Part shown: piece by piece, positions 36,112 through 42,652 of the stretch
How positions within the stretch are numbered: the stretch's first letter is position 1
How the letters are laid out: every line of letters starts with the position of its first letter
DNA from: JABGPL01 sp964387885
Lineage (GTDB): Bacteria > Electryoneota > AABM5-125-24 > Hatepunaeales > Hatepunaeaceae
NCBI GenBank assembly: GCA_964387885.1
Contig: CAYLYZ010000014.1
Coordinates: 9,076-73,075, forward strand
Direction of reading: 5' to 3'
DNA length: 64,000 nt
Translations under genes and position numbers: made by a program
Notes under the pieces: model-generated
What the model was told of the DNA's origin: nothing
The model's input: only the letters and a program-made list of their open reading frames with translations
Database searches by the model: none

Positions 36112-38214
36112 TTATAATTTCCTCGCCGTAAGTTCACATATATCACCAACTTCTGCTCTTGATCCAACTCTCAATGATTGCTTAACAACCAATCCTGTGC
36201 CTTTGGTTTTTACAATTAATCCCGTCGATGTTGCTTTACAAATAGCATCTCGCAATGAATTGTTAATAAAGCGTGGTACAATTACATCTCCACCTGGCAG
36301 TTCATTTTCAGGCCCCAATGTCAGATATATTGTCGAACCAGCTTCAACAAGTTCGTCCGTCTCCGGCAACTGATAATACGCAATGTTGCCCCTTCCATGT
36401 ACTTTCAGCCTTAAGCCTTCAGATTGAATTTGTTTTTTTGCTTCGTTTAAAGGAATCGAACAGTAATCTCCCACTCTGATCATCCTGTCCGGTCCTGATT
36501 TCTTTGAGGCACTTGACCTCATTATTTCAGGTTTAAGACTGATGATTCTCTCTGCAATTCTGCGAAAAACAGGCGCCGCCACCACTCCTCCGTAGTATCC
36601 ACCCTCCTTTGGATCGTCGACAATTATCAAAATCAGAATTTGAGGATCTTCAGCCGGGAAAAATCCACAAAAACTCGATAAATATTTTGATTTATAGTAC
36701 CCCCCGTTAATTAGATCGGGTTTACTTGCTGTTGAAGTTTTCCCCGCAACACTCAGATCTTTTAAGAAAGACGCCCTTCCAGTTCCATTTTCTACAGCTT
36801 CAATTAGAAAATCTGTGAGTTTTTCAGCAGTTCGTTTAGAAATAATCCTCTCACCCGGTCCTATCGGCTTTATTTCCAATCCCTGTCCGGGCGTTCGGGT
36901 ACCATAAATGATGCTTGGATTAAGAGCTATCCCATCATTTGCAACTGCCTGATATGCCATTGCCAGAGCAAGAGGCGTTACAGCAATTCCCTGACCTATA
37001 AGAACGTTTGGTTTTCTTAGCTTTGACCATTTGTCAACGTCGGGAACAGAACCAACTCTCTCTCCCGGTAACTCTATTCCCGTCTTTTGAAAAAAACCAA
37101 ACCTCGAATAGAACCTCATCAAATCAAATGAGGTTATTGATTCACAGAACTTGATCATTCCGACATTGCTCGATTTGCTTAAGGTCTGTGTAAGAGTAAT
37201 TAATCCATAATTGTGCACATCATGAATTCTTCTCCCGGAAATTGAAATATATCCCGGATTTGTGTCAACAAGAGAATTAGGTTTGGCAATTTCATTCTCA
37301 AGTATCATTGCCATCGGAATAACCTTCATCACTGACCCTAATTCCATTAAATCACAAATACTACTGTTCTTTTGATTAACTGTAGGATAAGACTCGGGAT
37401 CGTTCGGATTATAATCGTTTTTTGATGACATTGCGAGAATATATCCTGATCTCGGATCAAGGATAATCCCGTTCGCACCCGAAGCATCATGTTCAAACAT
37501 CGCTCTTTCAAGCTCTTCCTGCAGAATAGATTGAAGGGCAATCTCGACAGTAAGAATTACATCACCACCGTTTATCGCCTGTTTGTGCGATAGATTCTGG
37601 CGAATTTGGGGATTCCCATTCACGTCAACATTTACAACACGATGACCGGGTGATCCTCGAAGGATTGAGTCGCAAACAAGCTCAATTCCGCTAACACCAT
37701 TAAGATCCGGATCACCGAAACCTACGATTTGTCCTGCAATGTTATTGTATGGATAGGCACGACAAAAGTCCGGTTTTTGTATCAGGCTCCATCCAAGCTG
37801 TTCAAGCTTATCCGCCTGTTCAGGTGAAATCTTCCTGTCAAGAGTAATCTCATACGCTTTATTTGAGAGAAGTTTGAGATAATAATCCCTGTCTCTGCCG
37901 GTTACTGATTCAAGGTCACGAGCCAGTCGCTTCGGATCTAAGAGTTTATACTTATTAATTGCTATTGAAAAATGATTTCCGAGATTCTCAGTCAAAGGGA
38001 GTCCATCACGAGAGTAGATCATTCCCCGCAATGGTTCAATTACAAAGTGTTTCCGTCCTCGCTGATCAGCTATCCGATGTAATCCCTCACAATCGAAAAG
38101 TTGGATTAAAGTCAACCGCACAAAGGCAATACATATTAATACCAACATTACTGATCCGACAAAGGAAAACCTTTTCCTGGAGTTATAATCTTCTAAGCTC
38201 GGATCTCGTTTCAT
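36112..38214 (-). CDS. ftsI: Class B penicillin-binding protein FtsI with two PASTA domains
   Basis: Septal transpeptidase that crosslinks peptidoglycan; 700 residues. One membrane helix (about 16-36), a PBP dimerisation domain, then the transpeptidase domain with SVMK (active serine about 294), SSN (about 346) and a third motif KTS (about 491) in AGKTSTASKPD, where KTG is usual. Two PASTA repeats fill roughly residues 575-700, as in Spo0VD-like and many Gram-positive or FCB division PBPs; they sense wall or partner proteins. The ATG lies 4 bp after the ftsL stop. Confidence 0.93.
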   Translation of the reverse strand: MKRDPSLEDYNSRKRFSFVGSVMLVLICIAFVRLTLIQLFDCEGLHRIADQRGRKHFVIEPLRGMIYSRDGLPLTENLGNHFSIAINKYKLLDPKRLARDLESVTGRDRDYYLKLLSNKAYEITLDRKISPEQADKLEQLGWSLIQKPDFCRAYPYNNIAGQIVGFGDPDLNGVSGIELVCDSILRGSPGHRVVNVDVNGNPQIRQNLSHKQAINGGDVILTVEIALQSILQEELERAMFEHDASGANGIILDPRSGYILAMSSKNDYNPNDPESYPTVNQKNSSICDLMELGSVMKVIPMAMILENEIAKPNSLVDTNPGYISISGRRIHDVHNYGLITLTQTLSKSSNVGMIKFCESITSFDLMRFYSRFGFFQKTGIELPGERVGSVPDVDKWSKLRKPNVLIGQGIAVTPLALAMAYQAVANDGIALNPSIIYGTRTPGQGLEIKPIGPGERIISKRTAEKLTDFLIEAVENGTGRASFLKDLSVAGKTSTASKPDLINGGYYKSKYLSSFCGFFPAEDPQILILIIVDDPKEGGYYGGVVAAPVFRRIAERIISLKPEIMRSSASKKSGPDRMIRVGDYCSIPLNEAKKQIQSEGLRLKVHGRGNIAYYQLPETDELVEAGSTIYLTLGPENELPGGDVIVPRFINNSLRDAICKATSTGLIVKTKGTGLVVKQSLRVGSRAEVGDICELTARKL

Positions 38215-38217
38215 ATC

Positions 38218-38589
38218 TTAACGAGACCTAAGTGAAAGATGTAGCATTGAAATAATCCTGTAATCTAATTTCTTGGGAAATGATGCAACCCATAACGTAT
38301 CTGCCGGATAATTCTGACAGATCATTCCGAGTTCTTTTGCCTTTTTACTTATCCTAACGTATTCAGTGGATTGAGCAAGATCTAACTCGAGGTTAGATGC
38401 TTCATTATACAAGCTGCGATTCGACACTTCCGCCGTAATTAACCTACTTGCTAACATATTATGAAAGTGTTCCTTCCAGACCCAAATTGATCCTAAAAGG
38501 AAAAATGCGATTACAAACGTGAGTAATTTGCTCACCCAGTCCGTCGGCAGGTTGATGTAAGTCCTCCACCCCTTCATGTACAGGCTCAC
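38218..38589 (-). CDS. ftsL: FtsL-like cell division membrane protein
   Basis: A 123-residue bitopic protein between rsmH and ftsI, the standard ftsL position. A short cytoplasmic N-terminus is followed by one membrane helix (about 21-40) and a coiled-coil-like helix (about 45-95) ending with AKELGM, a phrase typical of FtsL families. Sequence identity in this family is always low, so position carries much of the call. The start is GTG at 38589 or the ATG four codons later. Confidence 0.8.
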   Translation of the reverse strand: MSLYMKGWRTYINLPTDWVSKLLTFVIAFFLLGSIWVWKEHFHNMLASRLITAEVSNRSLYNEASNLELDLAQSTEYVRISKKAKELGMICQNYPADTLWVASFPKKLDYRIISMLHLSLRSR

Positions 38590-38681
38590 TTTGTAGAGTG
38601 TATTGTTTAACCGAAAGAATTATTCTGTTTGGCTCAAATTGCCCTTGCAGAATCAGAAAATGAGGCATTAAAGCCTCTGAA

Positions 38682-39596
38682 TTACATCTTTTTTGCAGCT
38701 CTCAGTTTGGCAGAACGCGCATAGGGATTTTCACTGATCTCCACAGCACTCGGCGTTACCACCTTCGGAGTCAGGACCTCGAGCTTTGGTTTTGTAGAAC
38801 AGACACACACCGGAATTTCTGGTGGGCAGTGACATTTTTTGCTCCAGTGTGTAAAAAACTGCTTAACTTTCTTATCTTCAGAACTATCGTACGAAAGACA
38901 TATCAGCACTCCACCGACCTTTAAGAGGTTCAGCGCAGCAGCCATCGCATTATCTATTGCATCAAGCTCTTCATTTAAAAACACCCTTATCGCCATGTAT
39001 ACACGACTTAGACTCTTGATTTCATATTTACCAGGACAGATTCTGTGAATTATTGCCGATAATTCGGAACTCTTCATTATAGGTCTATTCTTTATAATTT
39101 CTGCAGCAATCGGTGAAGCAAGTTTCTCCTCTCCATATTTTCGGAGGATCATCGTAAGTTCTCTCCGCGAAAGTGTATTTATCAAATCTGCTGCTGTCAT
39201 AGGATCATCCGGTGAATACCTCATGTCAAGTGGTCCGTCGAACTTATGAGCGAAGCCCCTGTCAGGATTTTCAAGCAATTCCCGAGAAACTCCCCAATCC
39301 CCGATTATCCCATCTACATCAGCAATACCCTCTTCAGCAGCAATCTGTTCAAGATCGTTATGATTGCCATATATAATGTTTACATTCTTGAATCCACTTA
39401 ATCGTTTCGAAGCACGTCTAATTGCTTCCGGGTCCCTGTCAATACCAAATAATACCAGTTCTCTTTGTGTTTTCTGAAGCAAACGGATAAAATATCCACC
39501 ACTCCCCAATGTCAGGTCAAGAAACTTATCTCCTTGTGTAGAAAGGAGAATGTCTGTGACTTTCTCAACCAAAACGGGTTGATGATAATTTAGCAT
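38682..39596 (-). CDS. rsmH: 16S rRNA (cytosine-1402 N4)-methyltransferase
   Basis: Methylates N4 of C1402 in 16S rRNA; 304 residues. It begins NYHQPVLVEKVTDIL (family YHxPVLLxE), motif I is FLDLTLGSGGYF, and DGIIGDWGVS / FAHKFDGPLDMRY are RsmH-specific (usual LDLGVSS and DGPLDMRM). The C-terminus NPYARSAKLRAAKK matches the family ending. There is W in IIGDWGVS where L is normal. Located directly after mraZ. Confidence 0.93.
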   Translation of the reverse strand: MLNYHQPVLVEKVTDILLSTQGDKFLDLTLGSGGYFIRLLQKTQRELVLFGIDRDPEAIRRASKRLSGFKNVNIIYGNHNDLEQIAAEEGIADVDGIIGDWGVSRELLENPDRGFAHKFDGPLDMRYSPDDPMTAADLINTLSRRELTMILRKYGEEKLASPIAAEIIKNRPIMKSSELSAIIHRICPGKYEIKSLSRVYMAIRVFLNEELDAIDNAMAAALNLLKVGGVLICLSYDSSEDKKVKQFFTHWSKKCHCPPEIPVCVCSTKPKLEVLTPKVVTPSAVEISENPYARSAKLRAAKKM

Positions 39597-39626
39597 CTTG
39601 ATATCAGATATTGACTCAAGAGTACT

Positions 39627-40073
39627 CTATATTCTTGAAAACAATTGCTTTGCAACATCATGGGGATCATAATCAATCTGTCTTAAGTGATCTTTAAAAC
39701 TCTCTGGTTCCCAGATTTCCATTTTTCCTCTGACGCCAGCAATTGTAACTTTTTTCTCAATACCAGCCCATTTCAGTAAATCACCAGGGATGCGAACACG
39801 GTGCTGATTATCGATCTGACACGTAATAGACCATGAATGTAATGCCTGCATCATTTCTCCATAGTCATCATCACTCATGACATTGAGAAAATCATTGTCG
39901 AGACTCTCGTTCCATTTTGTCAGTGGAATAAGCAGCAAACAAAGATTACTGCCTTTGGTAGCAACCAGTGTCCGGTTATCAGCTTCCTGAATCATCGACC
40001 TGTAATTAACGGGAATTTGAAGTCGAAACTGACCATCAAGTGTATGCTCCCATTTCCATGTAAAATTATACAG
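39627..40073 (-). CDS. mraZ: Transcriptional regulator MraZ (CTG start)
   Basis: DNA-binding repressor of the dcw operon, 148 residues. The double SpoVT/AbrB-like fold needs two DxxxR motifs: DGQFR in LDGQFRLQIP and DNQHR in DNQHRVRIP. The first lies upstream of the first ATG (39995), in an open frame that reads WEHTLDGQFRLQIPVNYRS, just as MraZ proteins begin. In that frame there is no ATG, GTG or TTG before an upstream TGA; the only plausible start is CTG at 40073, with AAGGAG seven bases upstream. So I extend the gene to 40073. Promoter and candidate MraZ boxes lie just upstream. Confidence 0.88.
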   Translation of the reverse strand: MYNFTWKWEHTLDGQFRLQIPVNYRSMIQEADNRTLVATKGSNLCLLLIPLTKWNESLDNDFLNVMSDDDYGEMMQALHSWSITCQIDNQHRVRIPGDLLKWAGIEKKVTIAGVRGKMEIWEPESFKDHLRQIDYDPHDVAKQLFSRI

Positions 40074-40123
40074 GAGGCTTCTCCTTAAAAATCAAATGTT
40101 TATGAATCAAATCTCCTAACAAT

Positions 40124-40167
40124 CCCAAATTTTCCCTTTTTGTGCCCTAATCTTACAATTTTTCCCC
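40124..40167 (-). promoter_or_regulatory. Candidate MraZ boxes (phased GGG triplets)
   Basis: On the minus strand, GGG triplets occur with their plus-strand starts at 40124, 40134, 40145 and 40164, spacings of 10, 11 and 19-20 bp, each preceded by A or T. MraZ is known to bind TGGGN repeats set 10 bp apart in front of its own operon. The match is loose (AGGG more than TGGG) but the phasing and position are right. Confidence 0.5.
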
Positions 40168-40181
40168 TATTAGTACCTGAT

Positions 40182-40210
40182 AGGATAATAAAAAAATTCA
40201 ATCTTGTCAA
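40182..40210 (-). promoter_or_regulatory. Probable sigma70-type promoter of the dcw cluster
   Basis: TTGACA (40210-40205) and TATCCT (40187-40182) are separated by 17 bp, about 110 bp upstream of the mraZ start. The transcript would begin near 40175, leaving the GGG triplets in the untranslated leader. Confidence 0.55.
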
Positions 40211-40694
40211 GGGGAATCTACAAAATATTCACATAAATTGGTAATGAAACACACTTGAATACGCTGGAAACCAAGCCTACTCTTTGATTGGGAAGATTTG
40301 TTTTTTTTCCTGTTTTTTATTGATTATTTTCACATCGAAATTATTAGATTCTCAACACATCGACAAAAATCACAAATCAAAAAACAATCGTTGATATGTC
40401 ACGCTTGATAATCCGGTTCGAGACGAGTTTATAATAACATCTGTAGAAATCCATTATAACATTTCTTGAAATACATACGTTTTGGATCGCGTGACATGGG
40501 CTACTTGTTGACCAAGTTTCTTTAAAGAGTAATTCTTAAACATATTTAGTATCAATGTTTATTAAACTCTTACCAATAATGATACCCGGGTAATAAATAT
40601 CCCGGGCAATACAAACACTTTGCATTACAAGAAACGCTATATTGTAAATATCTTTGTTATTGACACCCCGTAAAATTTGTTGTAACTTGTTAAT
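40211..40694. other. AT-rich divergent spacer between mraZ and the radical-SAM-like gene
   Basis: About 480 bp, strongly AT-rich, with no gene or RNA gene that I can support. A pair of direct repeats TAYCCGGGYAAT (around 40583 and 40599, 16 bp apart, each containing CCCGGG) could be an operator. The right end holds the promoter for the gene at 40695. No DnaA-box cluster was seen. Confidence 0.4.
40660..40694 (+). promoter_or_regulatory. Probable promoter for a leaderless transcript
   Basis: TTGACA at 40660-40665, a 17-bp spacer, and TAACTT at 40683-40688. The expected start site would be at or next to the ATG at 40695, and no ribosome site precedes that ATG, so a leaderless mRNA is plausible. 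Confidence 0.4.
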
Positions 40695-41780
40695 ATGAGC
40701 GGATTCACACCTATATTCGAGAACAAACACTTCGATCCTGATTTCTGGCATAAATACTCAATTTGCACATATCCTAACACCGGACAAGGAAAATCCGAAT
40801 TACCGGATTTCAGCAATCAACTTCGAACTTTTGATGAAATTCTCTCAAAATCAAACATCGCGAGCAATTCATCTTGCAGGACCCATATTCCGGATCAGAT
40901 ATGGATCGGTGCGGGATGTGATCCGTATTGTCGGCAGGAAAAACGGGAACGTCTGACTCGACGAATACTTGAAGTAATTGCAAAACACAAATGTTCGGTG
41001 TTCATTGCTACTCGGAATGTACTTGTCTTGCGAGACATCGATCTAATTCAGGAGATCAATGAGATTAGCCATGCAACGGTTGCAATTACGTCTTCAAGTT
41101 TGCACATTAAAACTCTGAGATATGTTGAGCCGAGAGCGACCTCTCTGAATAATCGAAAACTAATTGTTAAGCGACTTCAAAGAGCAGGAATTGGAACCGG
41201 ATTAATGGTTACGCCGTTCATTCAGGGAGCAAACGACAGCACTGCGGAGCTTGAAAAGACCTTTAAATGGTCAGCTGAAAACCATCTTGACTTCGTCCTC
41301 TTTCCCAGTTTATTTGCCGATTCGAGAGGGAGGGTAACGAGTAGTTCTAATTTGATTCGGAAAGGTCCAAAAAGATACCCAACCGGGAGACTTTCTCCTC
41401 ATGAGTCCATCTGTGATTCGTCAACAGATTCAATTATTTTTCAGCTCTCTCGGAGGTTCAACGTTTCGCTAAGAATTGCGAGATTTTGCCCTTCAGATTT
41501 CAGAAAGGAGAATTACCGATTTGCCGCTGACCTTGCTGATCTGGCATTTTATCGAAGGCTATGCAGGCTTCCATTCCGAGTTTTGTTGAAAGCAGCGCGG
41601 TGCGTTGATTCTTTAAATACGGACATCCGCAACCTGATCAGACAGAATTCACTTCTCAATCAACCCTGGATGGAAAAATCGATTTTACCGGAAGTTAACG
41701 CACTTTTAGAAGGTAAGAACACAACGGATATCATTAACTCTTACTCAGTTAGTCCAGGATCAGGTGGAAATCATGAGTAA
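40695..41780 (+). CDS. SPL/Rv2578c-like radical SAM homologue lacking the iron-sulfur motif
   Basis: A 361-residue protein whose centre matches the barrel of the spore-photoproduct-lyase-like radical SAM family: IWIGAGCDPYCRQEKRERLTRRILEVI corresponds to GTxTDPYQPxExxxxLTRxILE, then FIATRNVLVLRDIDLI, VAITSSS, VEPRATSLNNRKLIVKRLQRAGIGTGLMVTPFI and a QGANDS that matches PGLND. The family's CxxxCxxC loop, normally near the N-terminus after a KYxxNPYxGC phrase, is missing: the protein reads HKYSICTYPNTGQGKSELPD and then continues in the barrel. It therefore cannot bind a radical SAM cluster in the standard way and may be a pseudoenzyme. Its end overlaps recO, suggesting coupling. Function unknown. 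Confidence 0.65.
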   Translation: MSGFTPIFENKHFDPDFWHKYSICTYPNTGQGKSELPDFSNQLRTFDEILSKSNIASNSSCRTHIPDQIWIGAGCDPYCRQEKRERLTRRILEVIAKHKCSVFIATRNVLVLRDIDLIQEINEISHATVAITSSSLHIKTLRYVEPRATSLNNRKLIVKRLQRAGIGTGLMVTPFIQGANDSTAELEKTFKWSAENHLDFVLFPSLFADSRGRVTSSSNLIRKGPKRYPTGRLSPHESICDSSTDSIIFQLSRRFNVSLRIARFCPSDFRKENYRFAADLADLAFYRRLCRLPFRVLLKAARCVDSLNTDIRNLIRQNSLLNQPWMEKSILPEVNALLEGKNTTDIINSYSVSPGSGGNHE

Positions 41781-42615
41781 GAATATCGGGCCTAAGCCTG
41801 AAGAAGCCCTTGTTCTCAGGTCAATCCGACATGGTGAAACATCGAGGATTTTAACCCTTTTCAGCAGAAAACATGGAAAGTTTGCTGTTATTGCAAAGGG
41901 AGCACGTCGCAGCAAAGGGAGTGGAATATCTGGCACAATCGAACCACCGAGCCTGATTGAAGCACAGGTTTACTTTAAGAAAACTCGATCTGTACAAACT
42001 CTCGGGCAGGTTTCACTCATCGATGGATATAGAGCACTAAAAACTGATTTAACTGTAACTGCTTATGCATCTGTTGTCCTTCAATACATGTATCGCTCAT
42101 TTACAGACGATGACGTAAACGAAGTTGCTTTTATAAATGCAATTAGTGCACTTTCACGTTTAGAGAAAGTACAAAACCACTCTGAGGCTTCAACTACAGC
42201 TGCCAGTAAAGGTAGAAATGGAGAAAAACTTCGGTTAATTCTCGGGAATTTCCAATTAGAACTCATCGAAGCCTTAGGATTTGGAATAGATTTATCGCAA
42301 TGTCCGATCTGCCATAAGACCGAAGCCGACATTGGACGTTACAACCTTCTTGTCTTTGATTCCGGTGGAATTTGCTGTACGACCTGTAAACCATCTGGTA
42401 ACCAGGCACAACCGCTTACAGGTGAAACCGTCAGGATTCTCCGCAGACTCTCGAGCACTGGAATTTCGGGAATCAAAAACCTTAGGATCAGTAAAATCGC
42501 AAGAGATGAATTGATTAAGATACTCGAAAAATACCTCAAGTATCATCAACCATCACTCGGTAATTTGACATCTCTTGCTATGTTAGACAAACTGGAAAAC
42601 CCAGTTATTATTTAA
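41773..42615 (+). CDS. recO: DNA repair protein RecO
   Basis: Recombination mediator of the RecFOR pathway, which loads RecA at gaps; 280 residues. EALVLRSIRHGETSRILTLFSRKHGKFAVIAKGARRSKG is the OB-fold start, typical of RecO. A four-cysteine zinc module follows (CPIC then GICCTTC). The C-terminus is helical. I start at the ATG 41773, with AGGTGG upstream; a GTG at 41764 adds three residues. It overlaps the preceding gene by 8 bp. Confidence 0.9.
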   Translation: MSKNIGPKPEEALVLRSIRHGETSRILTLFSRKHGKFAVIAKGARRSKGSGISGTIEPPSLIEAQVYFKKTRSVQTLGQVSLIDGYRALKTDLTVTAYASVVLQYMYRSFTDDDVNEVAFINAISALSRLEKVQNHSEASTTAASKGRNGEKLRLILGNFQLELIEALGFGIDLSQCPICHKTEADIGRYNLLVFDSGGICCTTCKPSGNQAQPLTGETVRILRRLSSTGISGIKNLRISKIARDELIKILEKYLKYHQPSLGNLTSLAMLDKLENPVII

Positions 42616-42652
42616 AGATATTCATCTGGATCGTTTTAGAGAGGAAGCACCC

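Noticed and set aside
40211..40694. Replication origin in the AT-rich gap before mraZ
   Set aside because: No cluster of DnaA boxes and no dnaA, dnaN or similar genes nearby.
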